Origin: Gammaproteobacteria bacterium
GTDB taxonomy: Bacteria > Pseudomonadota > Gammaproteobacteria > Pseudomonadales > Porticoccaceae
DNA: 64,000 bases
Assembly (NCBI GenBank): GCA_016708925.1
Contig: JADJET010000001.1
Coordinates: 339,501 to 403,500, forward strand
Reading direction: 5' to 3'
Shown here: in pieces, positions 1-12,000 of the stretch
Layout: each line of letters opens with the position of its first letter
Position numbering within the stretch: position 1 is the stretch's first letter
The notes under the pieces: model-generated
Seen by the model: the letters and a program-made list of their open reading frames with translations, nothing else
What the model was told of the DNA's origin: nothing
Databases searched by the model: none
Position numbers and translations under genes: made by a program

Positions 1-1093
1 CTTCGCCGCGCTGGCGCAAATCCTCCCGGTGTTGCAGCAGGTTGGGCAACTGCAAACGCTGGCGGTGCAACACTTGCCCTAGCCTGCCTCCCAGCTGGGC
101 GATCTCGAGCTGGTCGGCAGCCGTGCGCCGCAGTTCGGTGATTTCATCAATGCGCTGGCGCAGCTGCTGCTGCTCCTCGACGGCGCCATCGAGCTGGTCG
201 ATGACGACCGCCAGCCGGTTCGCGAGTTCGGCGTTGGCGCGGGCTTCAGCGGCGATCACGGTGGGCTGCTCAGCGGCTTCGGCAATGAACTGTTGCGCCA
301 TCTCCCGAACCCGCTCCGCGATGGCATGACGCTGCCCGCTCAGCAGCCCCTGCAATTGCGCCACCCGATCGGACGCCCGCTCCACCTCGACGTCGGCGAG
401 TTTCCGGCGCGCAGCCACGAGGCTCGCGCGTGCGTCCAACGTCTGCAACGCGACGTCCAATGCCTCGCTTTCGGCATCGCGCGCCGCTATTTCCGCGCGC
501 AGCGCGATTTCCTGCGCCTGCCCGATCACCACCGGTTGCTGTGTCTTGGCCAAATTCGCGAGCTGCTCGGCTGCACTTTGACGCGCCGCCCGCACCTGGG
601 CGATCGCGTCGCGCAGCGTCAGGGGAGCTCGTCCGATATCCTCCGCTTCGCGGACAACTTCTTCCGCGCTGGCCCGCGCAGCGTTGAGGTCCGTCTGTGC
701 TTGCGCAAACTGCTAGGTGAGCTCTTCGTAGGAAGCACGGCCATTGGGCGACGACACCAGTACCTGACGATCGAGGCGTTGCTCGATTTCGCGTACCCGC
801 TGCGGGGCGGAAGCCGCTTCCCGCTCCAGTGCGCGCGCGCGATCACGTAGCGGCCCAATTGCCCGCAAATGCTCCAGCGCGACACGATACTGGGTGATGG
901 CCGCCTCGCGCTGGGCGTCCACCAGGGCTTTATCGCCCTGCACAACCTCAATCCGCGCGAGGATGTCGGATTCGGAAGGCAGTGTCTGTTGACCCGTCGC
1001 GCCCAGGCCGTTCATGCCCCAGACCAGCCACAGCAGTACCCACCAGCGCCACCGGTCGCAGACCGGGTTAAACTCGCGGTGTTGTCTCGGCAT
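1..1093 (-). pseudogene. mscK: MscK/KefA-type mechanosensitive channel, N-terminal part, interrupted by in-frame TAG and cut by the window edge
   Basis: The reading frame starts at ATG 1093, preceded by a GAAGGAA Shine-Dalgarno. A hydrophobic stretch (VLLWLVWGMNGLGATG) acts as a signal peptide, and a long Gln/Glu/Ala/Arg-rich coiled coil follows, as in the periplasmic domain of MscK. After 126 codons there is a TAG at 713-715. The same frame then runs open to base 1 and keeps matching the family pattern (QFAQAQTDL just after the stop; RQRLQLP near the edge, like the QQQTLP region of E. coli MscK). A CAG-to-TAG change would explain the stop, since the neighbours on both sides stay in frame. 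The pore and MscS-like C-terminal domain lie outside the window. MscK is an inner-membrane K+-influenced mechanosensitive channel. Whether this copy is dead, suppressed or mis-sequenced cannot be decided here. Family assignment rests on the N-terminal domain only. Confidence 0.7.
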
Positions 1094-1340
1094 ACGGGTT
1101 CCTTCGGTAACAACGGGAGCCACAACAACTCCGCGACACGACGACACAGTTAGCGGCGATCATAGCAGCAGCCTCGATGGGGGACGGGGCGGGACCGGCC
1201 CATCGATAACAATCCGGGCTTTGCTTGCGCCGCGCCATGGGCAACAATGATTCCGGCGCGCGGCGGGAGCACCGGCATCCTGTTCGCGCTCCGCACTCGA
1301 CTACATCAACAACCAGGATCTTCGACAAAGAGGTCGCGTA

Positions 1341-1922
1341 ATGGCTCCGCGCTTACAAAAAAAGACCGATGATCGGGTAGTGTTTCTGCAGCAGTTTCTC
1401 AAAAACCCGCGTCAGGTCGGGTCGGTCATTCCCAGTTCGCGCTATCTGGAGCGCCGCGTCGTGGCGTTGGCCGAAGTGCCCACGGCCCGCACCATCGTCG
1501 AACTGGGCACCGGCACCGGCGGAATCACCCGGGCGATCCTCGAAGCCATGCCACACGATGCCCGCCTGCTCGGCATCGAAATCAACCCGCGTTTTCAGGA
1601 ATTGCTAAACGGCTTTGGCGATAGCCGCCTGATCCCTCATGCGGGCAGCGCGGAGCACTTGCGGGACATCCTCGCGCAACACGGATTGCCGGCACCGGAT
1701 GCCATCATCTCCGGGATTCCATTTTCGACCATGGACCGGGGTCTCGGCACCCGCATCCTCGCCTCCATCGCCGAGGTGCTGGCGCCGGGCGGACGTTTCG
1801 TCGCCTATCAGGTCAGTGGCCAGGTAGCGAAACTGGCGCTACCCGTGCTGGGGGCACCGCGCCGGCAGGTGGAATTCTTGAATATACCGCCGGTACGATT
1901 GTACCGCTGGGACCGCAGATAA
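1341..1922 (+). CDS. SAM-dependent phospholipid N-methyltransferase-like protein
   Basis: A 193-residue class I methyltransferase. The N-terminal FLKNPRQVGSVIPSSR segment (about residues 19-34) is typical of the PmtA-like / rRNA-adenine-dimethylase-like family. Motif I, VELGTGTGGITRAIL, is at about residues 51-65. GIEINP supplies the acidic SAM-ribose ligand and SGIPFSTM is the motif IV region. Characterised relatives methylate phosphatidylethanolamine, but many family members have no known substrate, so the lipid role is inference. An AGAGG Shine-Dalgarno sits 7 nt before the ATG. The gene stands alone on the plus strand between two minus-strand genes and converges with the PHA-granule gene 23 bp downstream. 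Confidence 0.75.
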   Translation: MAPRLQKKTDDRVVFLQQFLKNPRQVGSVIPSSRYLERRVVALAEVPTARTIVELGTGTGGITRAILEAMPHDARLLGIEINPRFQELLNGFGDSRLIPHAGSAEHLRDILAQHGLPAPDAIISGIPFSTMDRGLGTRILASIAEVLAPGGRFVAYQVSGQVAKLALPVLGAPRRQVEFLNIPPVRLYRWDRR

Positions 1923-1945
1923 CCGACGGGGGCACCAACCACCGC

Positions 1946-2227
1946 TCAACCGTCGAGATGACTGTCGAGCGCCGCGTTAAGTTCGCGCTCGATGGTATCG
2001 CGGAGGAAGCCTGCCAAAGGCCCGAGGGTGACGTCGATGCGGATGTTCTCCGCGCCGCACTCGATGACCGCATCGACACCGCCCGCGCGCTGATAGCGCA
2101 CCGACGCATCATGCCATTGATAGTGGCCGCCAAACCTGGTCACCAGTTTTTGCGCAAGGGCATCGACCCGACGGTGAACTTCTTCGCCGCCGAGTTGATG
2201 AGCCCGCGTCAGGGATATCTTCGCCAT
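1946..2227 (-). CDS. Polyhydroxyalkanoic acid system (PHA_gran_rgn) family protein
   Basis: A 93-residue protein of the PHA_gran_rgn family (PF09650 type). It begins MAKISLTRAHQLG and has the family pattern of a short helix (ARxL...KVxxLAQKL), a central strand block with RAGGVDAVIE, and a C-terminal DVTLGPLAGFLRDTIERELN. Members are small cytoplasmic proteins often encoded near PHA synthase genes and are thought to associate with or regulate PHA granules. No PHA synthase or phasin lies in this window, so the role is inferred from family only. It lies just downstream of the broken acs on the same strand (29 bp), possibly as the last cistron of that unit. Confidence 0.65.
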   Translation of the reverse strand: MAKISLTRAHQLGGEEVHRRVDALAQKLVTRFGGHYQWHDASVRYQRAGGVDAVIECGAENIRIDVTLGPLAGFLRDTIERELNAALDSHLDG

Positions 2228-2256
2228 CAGGCTGTTCGGTGTACGACGCGGGATCG

Positions 2257-3997
<1,741 letters not shown>

Positions 3998-4094
3998 CGT
4001 TCCCCCGGAGACTGGGTATTGGCATGGATGCGGTCGCCCGCGCGGCGCGCCAATCTGCCGCGGCGGTTTCGCAGCGGCAGATTCGGGGCATCGT

Positions 4095-4476
4095 TCAGGA
4101 AGCGATCTGCACCGGGATAGTGTTGGCGGTGCGCCACACTGTTATCGGAATTGAGGTACACCAGTTTGGGCTTGTGGCGGATCATTTCTTCTTCGGCGTA
4201 CTGGGCGTAGGTCGCGATGATCACGCGATCACCGACCTGCACCCTGCGGGCTGCGGAACCGTTCATGGAAATGGTCCGCGACCCGGCTTCGGCACGAATG
4301 ATATAGGTCGTGAAACGCTCGCCGTTGTTGACGTTGTAGATATCGATCTGCTCGAACTCGCGCAACCCTGCCAGATCGAGCAGATCGCTGTCGATGGCAC
4401 AGGATCCGTCGTACCAGAGTTCGGCCTGGGTGACGGTCGCCAGATGCAGCTTGGCCTTCAGCATGGTACTCAGCAT
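4095..4476 (-). pseudogene. panD: Aspartate 1-decarboxylase with C-terminal frameshift
   Basis: PanD makes beta-alanine from aspartate for pantothenate and is a pyruvoyl enzyme that self-cleaves at Gly-Ser. The start ATG at 4476 has a strong AGGGGG Shine-Dalgarno 7 nt upstream. The cleavage site YDGSCAID (about residues 22-29), [11 protein letters not shown] and [10 protein letters not shown] are all present. The last part is broken. After SDNSVA the original frame runs on as HRQHYPG. Two bases over, the sequence reads NTIPVQIAS and then TGA (4095-4097), which is exactly the usual PanD tail (xxIPVQxA). A 2-nt loss in a CGCG run near 4128-4134 would explain this. As it stands, the frame reads through into the 3' portion of acs. 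The core fold may still form, so partial activity cannot be excluded. Confidence 0.82.
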
Positions 4477-4486
4477 ATTCAACCCC

Positions 4487-5341
4487 CTACCCCAAAGTCA
4501 GGGTTACGTTGTCGATCAGACGGGCGCCTTCGGTGTACATGGCACCCAACACGGCAATCTCGTCATCGTCGTGCGCCGCTGTCTCCAGCGTCCGCGCATT
4601 GCGGATGCTCACATAGTCGGTACGAAATCCGGCTTCCTGGAGCTGACGCACCGCTTCTTCCTCGACGGCGGCGAAATCGCGCCGACCGTTCTGCGTCATC
4701 TCATCCCGACACCAGCACAGCACCTTGTACAACAAGGTTACCCGGGGGCGTTCGGCGGGAGTGATGTAGCTGTTGCGTGAGCTCAGCGCCAACCCGTCCG
4801 CATCGCGCGCTATGGGCGCACCGACAATCTCCACCGGGATACAGAGATCCTCAACCATGCGCCGGATTACCGCCAACTGCTGATAGTCCTTGACACCGAA
4901 CACGGCCTGATCGGGCTGCACGATATTGAACAACTTGGACACCACCGTGGTCACCCCCTCGAAATGCCCCGGCCGGCTGGCGCCGCAGAGTATATCAGTC
5001 ATGGTTGGCACCACAACACGCGTCTGGTCGGCCATACCGTTGGGGTAGATTTCGGTTTCTGAAGGGTGAAACAGAAAATCGCACTGCTCCGCTTCGAGCC
5101 TTGCGATGTCCGCTTCCATGGTGCGGGGATACTTTTCCCAGTCCTCGTTCAGCCCGAATTGCAGCGGATTGACAAAGATACTGACAATCACTCGATCGCA
5201 CCGCGCGCGCGCCAAGCGCACCAGCTGCATGTGCCCTTCGTGAAGATTTCCCATGGTGGGAACAAAAGCGACGGTGTGACCCCGCGCGCGCGCCTGCGCA
5301 AGTGCCTGACGCAACGGAGCCACCCGGTGATAAATCTGCAT
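4487..5341 (-). CDS. panC: Pantoate--beta-alanine ligase (pantothenate synthetase)
   Basis: PanC condenses pantoate and beta-alanine using ATP in the cytoplasm, the last step of pantothenate synthesis. The 284-residue frame from ATG 5341 carries the signatures [11 protein letters not shown] (HxGH-type nucleotidyl-transfer motif, about residues 28-38), [31 protein letters not shown] and ALSSRN. It looks complete and normal in length. A GAGGCGG Shine-Dalgarno supports 5341; an in-frame ATG at 5365 would overlap the dnaB stop. It lies downstream of dnaB and 10 bp before panD. Because panD is frameshifted and panB is not next to it, supply of both substrates in this organism is uncertain. Confidence 0.95.
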   Translation of the reverse strand: MQIYHRVAPLRQALAQARARGHTVAFVPTMGNLHEGHMQLVRLARARCDRVIVSIFVNPLQFGLNEDWEKYPRTMEADIARLEAEQCDFLFHPSETEIYPNGMADQTRVVVPTMTDILCGASRPGHFEGVTTVVSKLFNIVQPDQAVFGVKDYQQLAVIRRMVEDLCIPVEIVGAPIARDADGLALSSRNSYITPAERPRVTLLYKVLCWCRDEMTQNGRRDFAAVEEEAVRQLQEAGFRTDYVSIRNARTLETAAHDDDEIAVLGAMYTEGARLIDNVTLTLG

Positions 5342-5364
5342 GATTCCGCCTCGATCCACTGCCA

Positions 5365-6792
5365 TCAGCGTTCCTCCGAGAAATAGTCCCGCGCCAGATT
5401 TTCAAAGCGGGTGTGCTTGCCGACAAAGGCGAGTCGTGCCGTTCCGATGGGACCATTGCGCTGTTTGCCGATAATGATCTCCGCGACGCCCTTGTCCTGG
5501 GTATCCTCGTGATAAACCTCGTCGCGATAAATGAACACGATGACATCGGCATCCTGCTCGATGGCGCCGGATTCGCGCAGATCCGAATTGATCGGCCGCT
5601 TGTTCGGTCGCTGTTCCACGTTACGACTCAACTGTGACAGCGCCACCAGCGGGCAGCCGAACTCACGCGCGATGGTTTTCAGGTCGCGGGAAATCTGGGA
5701 AATTTCCTGCACCCGGCCTTCAGTCGGCGTACCCGACGACATGAGTTGCAGGTAATCGAGCAGGATCAGGGCTGGACGTGCCGCCAGATCGAGCAGTTCC
5801 GGCGCCAGCTCCGGTTGCCGCCGCTTGAGCTCATCGCGCCGCTCCCGTACCTGTCTGCGCACCCGGTTGCGCAGCTCCATGGGATTCAGCCCTGGGGTAT
5901 CGTCGATGTAGAGCGCGCGGTCCTTGAGGCGCGCTGCCGCGCCGGAAAGCTTGTTGAAGTCCTCGGGTTCCAGACTGCCACTGCGCATTCGGGTCTGGTC
6001 GATGCGGCCCATGGACGACAGCAGGCGCATCACCAGTTGCGTGGCGGGCATCTCCAGGCTGAACACCAGGACCTGGCGTTCCTGGTGCAACATGGCGTGC
6101 TCGGCCATGTTGAGAGCGAAGGCCGTCTTGCCCATTGAGGGGCGGCCGGCGACGATCACCAGATCGGAATCCTGCCAGCCCGAGGTCATGGCATCGAGAT
6201 CCGCAAAACCGCTGGCGAGGCCGGTGATGGGCGACTCGCTCTGGTAGAGCATGTCGATACGCGCGATGACATCGCGCAGCACATCGGTGGCGTGACGAAA
6301 ACCGCCTTCCTTGGGACGATTCTCGATGACTTCGAGGAGACGGCGTTCCGCTTCCGCGAGCAGTTTGCTGCTGTCCCAGCCGAGCGGGTTGTAACCCTTG
6401 CGCAGAATATCGGTAGCGGCATCGATCAGCCGGCGCACCACCGCGCGCTCCAGCACGATCTGCGCGTAGGAGCGGATGTTGGTCGTACTGGGCGCGTTGG
6501 TGACCAACTCGACGAGATAGGCATCGCCGCCGGCCATGGCCAGTTGATCGCTGTTTTTGAGGGTCTCGGCGAGGGTCAGTGCATCGAGCGGCTGCTCCGC
6601 CGCCGCGAGCCGTCCCATGGTGCCGAAGATGATGCGGTGATCGCGGATGAAAAAATCCGCTTCCGAAACCACCGCAGCCACGTCGTGATAGGCGTCATTG
6701 GCAAGCATCAGCCCGCCGATCACCGCCTGCTCTGCCTCCAGTGAATGAGGCAACTGGGGGTTATCAAGATCGCCTGGCAGCCATTGCGCCAT
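5365..6792 (-). CDS. dnaB: Replicative DNA helicase DnaB
   Basis: A 475-residue hexameric 5'-3' helicase that unwinds the replication fork and binds DnaG primase through its N-terminal domain. The N-terminal DnaB domain begins [16 protein letters not shown]. The RecA-like C-terminal domain (from about residue 190) has Walker [11 protein letters not shown], the LEMPATQL segment, Walker [11 protein letters not shown] and the family block [15 protein letters not shown]. The tail FENLARDYF is typical. It is the last gene after rpsF-rpsR-membrane protein-rplI, an order conserved in gammaproteobacteria. There is a 66-bp gap to rplI and the downstream panC follows at once, suggesting co-transcription. 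No intein or insertion is seen. Confidence 0.97.
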   Translation of the reverse strand: MAQWLPGDLDNPQLPHSLEAEQAVIGGLMLANDAYHDVAAVVSEADFFIRDHRIIFGTMGRLAAAEQPLDALTLAETLKNSDQLAMAGGDAYLVELVTNAPSTTNIRSYAQIVLERAVVRRLIDAATDILRKGYNPLGWDSSKLLAEAERRLLEVIENRPKEGGFRHATDVLRDVIARIDMLYQSESPITGLASGFADLDAMTSGWQDSDLVIVAGRPSMGKTAFALNMAEHAMLHQERQVLVFSLEMPATQLVMRLLSSMGRIDQTRMRSGSLEPEDFNKLSGAAARLKDRALYIDDTPGLNPMELRNRVRRQVRERRDELKRRQPELAPELLDLAARPALILLDYLQLMSSGTPTEGRVQEISQISRDLKTIAREFGCPLVALSQLSRNVEQRPNKRPINSDLRESGAIEQDADVIVFIYRDEVYHEDTQDKGVAEIIIGKQRNGPIGTARLAFVGKHTRFENLARDYFSEER

Positions 6793-6858
6793 AAACGAAC
6801 CCCACCCGCGTTATCACTGCTCCCGGCCCAGCCAGATCCCCAGGCCGGGCCAGAAAGG

Positions 6859-7308
6859 TTATGCCGCCGTCACATTCACCGTGACGGATTGGGTCACGTC
6901 AGCATGCACCTGAATATCGACCGTGAACTGCCCCAGGTCGCGGATCGCGCCGGCGGGCAGCTTGACCGCGCTCTTGGCAACATTGACCCCGGCGGCCACC
7001 AGTACATCCGCGATATCGCGCGCACCGACTGATCCGAACAGCTTGCCGCCTTCGCCCGCAACCGCCGTAATGGTTACCGCGCTCACTCGCTCGATCTGGG
7101 CAGCCAATGCCTGTGCATCTTGCAGCCGTTGGGCGGAGATGTGTTCGAGCTCCGCGCGCTGCTGTTCGAAGCGGGCGATGTTACCCGGCGTCGCAAATAC
7201 GGCCTTGCCCTGGGGAATCAGGTAATTGCGTCCATACCCCGCTTTAACGTTGATCCGGTCGCCGATGTTGCCCAGCCGTCCGGTTTTTTCCAGCAGAATC
7301 ACTTCCAT
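6859..7308 (-). CDS. rplI: 50S ribosomal protein L9
   Basis: A 149-residue L9 with the N-terminal rRNA-binding domain (MEVILLEKTGRLGNIGD, then KAGYGRNYLIPQGKAV), a long connecting helix rich in Glu/Gln/Ala, and the C-terminal domain (GKLFGSVGARDIADVL ... VHADVTQSVTV). It sits at the base of the L1 stalk on the 50S subunit and affects frame maintenance. ATG 7308 was chosen over a TTG 6 nt upstream, because AGAGG lies 9 nt before it and the L9 family begins MxVILL. It belongs to the rpsF operon. Confidence 0.97.
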   Translation of the reverse strand: MEVILLEKTGRLGNIGDRINVKAGYGRNYLIPQGKAVFATPGNIARFEQQRAELEHISAQRLQDAQALAAQIERVSAVTITAVAGEGGKLFGSVGARDIADVLVAAGVNVAKSAVKLPAGAIRDLGQFTVDIQVHADVTQSVTVNVTAA

Positions 7309-7375
7309 CGCCAAGCACCTCTTCTGACAGCTTTAAACTGAATTGACAGCTCTGACTGAATTTCTGAATCCCATT

Positions 7376-8242
7376 CTAACTGCCGGTCCCGTCGCCGCGT
7401 CGCGCCAGGCGCGCGCGCACGTCGATGAAACTGTCCAGCAACCCCACACCCGCCAGCAACAGCCCGAGCGGCCCCAGCAGCATCACCAGGCACACATAAA
7501 ACACCGCGAGCCAGTGCGCACCCACATGGGACACCGCCACCACATGGTGTACCAATCCGATCCCTGCCAAAAACAGCGGCAAACCCAACAAATTACCCCA
7601 GGCGGAATAATCCACCGGCGCAAACTGACAGACCACCAACCCGACCATCAGGCCGAGCCCCAGGGGGGCGCCGAGACGCAGGCTCCGGAATTCTCGCCCC
7701 AGGCCACCCGGGTTATAGAGCTGCGCCTGCCACCAGCGCCCGAGCAACAGACTGCCCAACGCGCTGATCGCCATCATCCACGCCAGCATCCCCAGCAACA
7801 GCAACGGCTCTGGCGCGAGCTTTACCTCCCGCCCTTCCGGCGCCATCCGGGTCAGCATTTCCAGCAACGTCTGCTGCAACCCGGCCAGTTCAGCATCAAG
7901 CCCCTGGCCCATCGCCAGTGCCGCGGCGCCACTGACCGCGATCAGCGCGGTCAGTGTTGCTTGCCAGGAAGCGGTCCGCTTCAGCACCAGGGCGCCGACC
8001 ATAACCACAACAACCGTCCCCAGGGACGCCCAGACCAGCATCGGCGCTGTGTCGCTGAAATAAAAGGTGGCTGCCAAGGGCAGAATCGCCCAAAGGGCAA
8101 CCAACAGACCTTCACCAAACCCCTTGCGCAACACCACGAGCGCGACGACCGCGGTACTCAGCAACGGCAATATGCTGCCCACCACGGCGACCAGCGCCGC
8201 GCGGGCGCGGCTCGCCATGATGAACCTCGCCAGCGCACCCAT
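7376..8242 (-). CDS. DUF2232/YybS-like polytopic membrane protein of the rpsR-rplI interval
   Basis: A 288-residue very hydrophobic protein with about eight predicted membrane segments (for example AALVAVVGSILPLLSTAVVA near residue 15, LVWASLGTVVVVMVGALVL, and LAVFYVCLVMLLGPLGLLL near the C-terminus). It has few charged residues outside the loops and an Arg-rich cytoplasmic tail. Pseudomonads carry a membrane protein of this kind at the same place between rpsR and rplI, so the slot is conserved although the function is unknown. It is not a ribosomal protein. ATG 8242 is used; an ATG 24 nt downstream is an alternative. It lies 17 bp after rpsR and 67 bp before rplI, within the operon. Confidence 0.75.
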   Translation of the reverse strand: MGALARFIMASRARAALVAVVGSILPLLSTAVVALVVLRKGFGEGLLVALWAILPLAATFYFSDTAPMLVWASLGTVVVVMVGALVLKRTASWQATLTALIAVSGAAALAMGQGLDAELAGLQQTLLEMLTRMAPEGREVKLAPEPLLLLGMLAWMMAISALGSLLLGRWWQAQLYNPGGLGREFRSLRLGAPLGLGLMVGLVVCQFAPVDYSAWGNLLGLPLFLAGIGLVHHVVAVSHVGAHWLAVFYVCLVMLLGPLGLLLAGVGLLDSFIDVRARLARRGDGTGS

Positions 8243-8259
8243 AGCGCGCGGCTCCGTGG

Positions 8260-8502
8260 CTACTGGTGGCTATCGCTGTACGGCAACAGCGCCAGGAAAC
8301 GCGCGCGCTTGATCGCCGTCGCCAACTGCCGCTGATAGCGCGCATTGGTGCCGGTAATGCGGCTCGGGACGATTTTTCCGGTCTCGGAGACATAGGGGCG
8401 CAGCAGCTCGAGATCCTTGTAATCGATCTCGGTAATGCCGTCAGCGGTGAACCGGCAGAACTTGCGGCGGCGGTTGAATTTGGACGACGACGACATGTTC
8501 AT
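8260..8502 (-). CDS. rpsR: 30S ribosomal protein S18
   Basis: An 80-residue S18 with the core [37 protein letters not shown] and [18 protein letters not shown], which binds 16S rRNA as a dimer with S6. Two in-frame ATGs exist (8502 and 8496). 8502 is preferred because AGAGG lies 7 nt upstream. The ATG overlaps the rpsF stop region (rpsF ends at 8499), so the two partner proteins are translationally coupled. A short Ser-rich N-terminal extension (MNMSSSSK) replaces the usual MARxFRR start. Confidence 0.97.
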   Translation of the reverse strand: MNMSSSSKFNRRRKFCRFTADGITEIDYKDLELLRPYVSETGKIVPSRITGTNARYQRQLATAIKRARFLALLPYSDSHQ

Positions 8503-8987
8503 TCTGCCACCTCTCCTGCAACGGATGCTTCACCTTCGGCTTCCTCACCCGCGGCTTCTTCATCCGCGGCCTCGTCTGCCTCGCCGCCAGCTTCCGCTTC
8601 GGCCGCCATGCGCGCGGCGCGTTCGGCCTCACGGCGCTCCCGGCTTTCCTTCTCGGCGCGATCGGCCCGCTCTTCCTTCAGAAACTGGGTTTCCTCGGTT
8701 ACGGCGTTGTCGCGTTTGATGATCAGACTGCGCAGTACGGCATCGTTGTAGCGAAACGCGGTATCGATCTCGCTGATCGTATCCGCCCCGCACTCGACGT
8801 TCAGCAGCACATAATGGGCTTTGTGAATCTTCTGGATCGGATAGGCCAGCGGGCGCCGCCCCCAGTCCTCGCGGCGGTGAATCGTGCCGCCGCCGGCTTC
8901 GATGACACCAGCATAGCGATCGGTCATGGCACCGACCTGCTCGCTCTGGTCCGGATGGACCAGGAACACTATTTCGTAATGACGCAT
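8499..8987 (-). CDS. rpsF: 30S ribosomal protein S6 with long acidic tail
   Basis: A 162-residue S6, starting [18 protein letters not shown], with the family blocks [24 protein letters not shown] and [12 protein letters not shown]. It pairs with S18 on the platform of the 30S subunit. The C-terminus is longer than the about 131 to 135 residues of E. coli S6. From about residue 110 it runs into a charged helix and then about 33 residues almost entirely Glu, Ala and Gly (pattern [15 protein letters not shown] and so on). In E. coli the S6 tail is extended by RimK with glutamates; here an acidic tail is encoded directly. It is first in the S6-S18-membrane protein-L9-DnaB operon. Confidence 0.97.
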   Translation of the reverse strand: MRHYEIVFLVHPDQSEQVGAMTDRYAGVIEAGGGTIHRREDWGRRPLAYPIQKIHKAHYVLLNVECGADTISEIDTAFRYNDAVLRSLIIKRDNAVTEETQFLKEERADRAEKESRERREAERAARMAAEAEAGGEADEAADEEAAGEEAEGEASVAGEVAE

Positions 8988-9060
8988 TGCTGCTCCCCAC
9001 GGTTTGAAGCCGCCCGGCGCACCGGTGCGGCAAGGAGCCGCCGGCAAGCGCCGACGGGGG
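8988..9060 (-). promoter_or_regulatory. rpsF leader with GC-rich stem, possible S6:S18 autoregulatory element
   Basis: The short region between the hrpA stop and the rpsF ATG folds, on the minus strand, into a stem formed by CCGGCG (about 9039-9044) and CGCCGG (about 9014-9019). An inner self-complementary GCACCGGTGC and an ACCG/CCG element sit in the loop, followed by GGGGAG before the ATG. In several bacteria an S6:S18 complex represses translation by binding a CCG-containing hairpin just before rpsF. The position and the CCG loop fit, but no consensus alignment was possible, so this is a suggestion. Confidence 0.25.
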
Positions 9061-9067
9061 CGCCATT

Positions 9068-12000
9068 CTATTGGCCGCGTGCGGAAATGGCAAACTGGCG
9101 ATCAAATTCCTCACACAGCGCCGTCAGGCGTTTTTCCGACACCGGCGCCAGCGTCTTGAGTTGCTGTGCATGAAGCGAGATCCGGTATTCCTCGAGCAAA
9201 AACCGAAAGCGCTCCAAAGCCGCTTCCGCTGCGTCGGGACCGTCGGCGCCATGGCCCCGGTCGAACAGCCGCCCGTCGCGCCAGCCCGCCAGCCGCGCCT
9301 GCCACCAGGCGACAAATCCTTCGATAACCCGGGTAGCGGCGGCATCGCGCTCGACCTGTCCGGGCAGGCGTTCGAAGCGCGCGCAAGCGGCCTGAAAGTA
9401 GCGCGGATACTGATCCAGCCACTGCGCGCCGGTGTCACGCAGAAAATGGGGACGCAGCAAAAAGTCGAGTTGCGCGCGTCCGTCGGCGACCACCGCGGGA
9501 TAGCGCGCTTCGCGCTCCCTATGCAAGGCCCGCAACCGTTTCAGCACGTCGCCCCAGGCGAGTACCTGAGCCGCCAGCCGCTGCGCCACGGCGATCACTT
9601 CCGAGCGGTTCGCGAGGCAGGCCGCAAAGGCGGCGGCGTTCCGGGGCGTGGGGCGCCCCGCGAAAAGCGCGCGCAGCAAGGCGGCTTCCACAAGATCCTC
9701 GACCAGGGTTTCCCGGGTTGGCAGTTGGGCGGCGGCCAGCGCCAGCGCCGCGCCCTTGAACAGCTCCTTCCGTAAATACTTGAGGGTAGTGGCAAGCTCG
9801 GCCGCCGCCAGCCGGAGCAAACCCAAGCGGGTGTGCTCCGCGGCCGCGGCAGGCGTATCAAACAGCCGCACGGCGGCGCTGTCGCCTTCATCCACCAGCC
9901 CGGGATAGGCGGTGACGCGCAGTCCGCCGCGGGTCAGGGTCACGGCTTCCGGCAGAGTCTCCAGCGTCCAGCGCTTGAGGCCGGCCACTTCCAGACCAGC
10001 CCCGTCACCACCGCCTCCGTCCGACTCGCGCAGAGACGCCCGCACGGTGTCGCGATACCGACGCTTTAGCACCGCGAGGTCGCGGCCCTGATCGATAAGC
10101 GCGCCCCGCTCATCTTCGAGGCGAAAATTGACGCTATAGAAAGCATCCAGACGCTCCGGCTGCCAGGCGTCCGGAGGCACCGCCAGCCCCGCCACGCGGC
10201 GAATGCGCTCGCTGAGCACGGCAACCAGCGGGCGATCCCCGGCTTCGACAGCGGCCAGCAGGCGATCCACGGTATCCGGCACCGGTACCAGCGGCCGCCG
10301 CCACTGGCGCGGCAGCGTTTTCACCAGCTCGATGCATTTGTCCCGCAACAGGCCCGGCACCAGCCACTCGAAGCGGTGCGCCGGCACTTCGTGGAGAATC
10401 GCCACGGGCACCAGGATGCTGATGCCGTCCTCGGGATGGCCGGGCTCGAAGCGGTAGCGCACGGCGTAATCGCGTCCATTCCAGGTGATCACGCCGGGAA
10501 ACTGGGCGACTTCGCTCGCGGCCGGGGCGTTGCGCAGCAGGCGTTCGCGGGGTACCCACAGCAGTTCCGGATGGCCCTGCTCCGCGGCTCGTCGCCAGCG
10601 TTCGAACGCCCGCAGACTGACCACGTCGGCGGGTACCCGCTCGTCGTAAAACGCGTAGAGCTCGCGCTCGTCGGCGACCATGTCGCGGCGCCGGAAGCGC
10701 TCCTCGAGATCGTGCAGCTCCGCCACCAGCGCGGCATTGCACACAAAAAATTCGCCCTTGCCGCCGCGCGCATAACCGCCATCCACCAGCGCGCCCTGGA
10801 TGAACACCGCTCGCGCCAGCACCGGATCGATGGCACCGTAGGCCACCGCCTTGCGTTCCTGGATCACGAGACCGTAGAGGCTCTGCTTCTCCCACGCCAT
10901 GACCTGGCCGGTGCGGGCGCTGTAATGGGGTTCGCTGTAACTTTTTTTGACGAGATGGGCGGCGAGTTCCACCAGCCACTCGGGCTCGATGGCGCCGCAG
11001 TTGCTGGCGTAGAGGCGGCTGGTTTCGATCAGTTCGGCGGCCATGATCCAGCGCGGCGCGGCTTTGACCACCGCCGAACCCGGGAAAATGAAAAACTTCT
11101 GATTGCGCGCACCCTGATATTCGCGGCTGTCGCCACGCAGCCCGACCAGCGTCAGCAGTCCCGCCAGCAGCGCCCGATGGATCTGCGGTGTTGTTGCCGG
11201 CAGCTCGCTGTCGCGCCAACCCAGCTCGCGGCAGACCAGATGCAACTGATGGTGCAGATCGCGCCATTCCCGCAAGCGCAGCACCGAAACAAACTCGCGG
11301 CGGCAATGGCTCTCGAATGCACTGCGACTGAGCTCCTGGCGCTTAAGCTCCGCGTGGCGCCATAGATTGAGCAGCGCGACAAAGTCCGAGTGCGGATCGG
11401 CCCACTGGCGGTGACGCTCGTCGGCCGCCTGGCGCTTGTCGGCGGGACGCTCCCGGGGATCCTGCACACTCAGTCCCGCGACGATGACCAGCGCTTCACT
11501 CAGGCAGCCTTCCGCCACCGCAGCCACCAGCATGCGTCCCAGACGGGGATCGACCGGCAGCCGCGCGAGCGTCCGGCCAATATCGGTGAGCGCGCTCTCG
11601 GCGTCGATGGCGCCCAGTTCCGCCAGCAGCTGAAAGCCGTCATTGACCAAACGCCCGTCGGGAGAATCGAGAAACGGGAAATCCCGCACATCCCCGAGGC
11701 GCAGCTCCAACATGCGCAGAATCACCGCCGCCAGATTGGTGCGCTGGATTTCCGGATCGGTGTATTCGGGACGCGCGGCAAAATCGTCTTCGCCGTAAAG
11801 CCGCACGCAGACACCGGGGCCGATGCGACCACAGCGCCCGGCGCGCTGATTGGCGCTGGCCCGGGAAATCGCCTCGATGGGCAGGCGTTGCACCTTGGTG
11901 CGGTAGCTGTAACGACTGATCCGCGCGCGCCCTGTATCCACCACATAGCGAATACCGGGGACCGTGAGCGAGGTTTCCGCCACGTTGGTCGCCAGTACCA

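Noticed and set aside
6822..6849. CCCGGCC/GGCCGGG hairpin between rplI and dnaB as a terminator
   Set aside because: It has a long loop and no T-run, and the two genes are normally co-transcribed.
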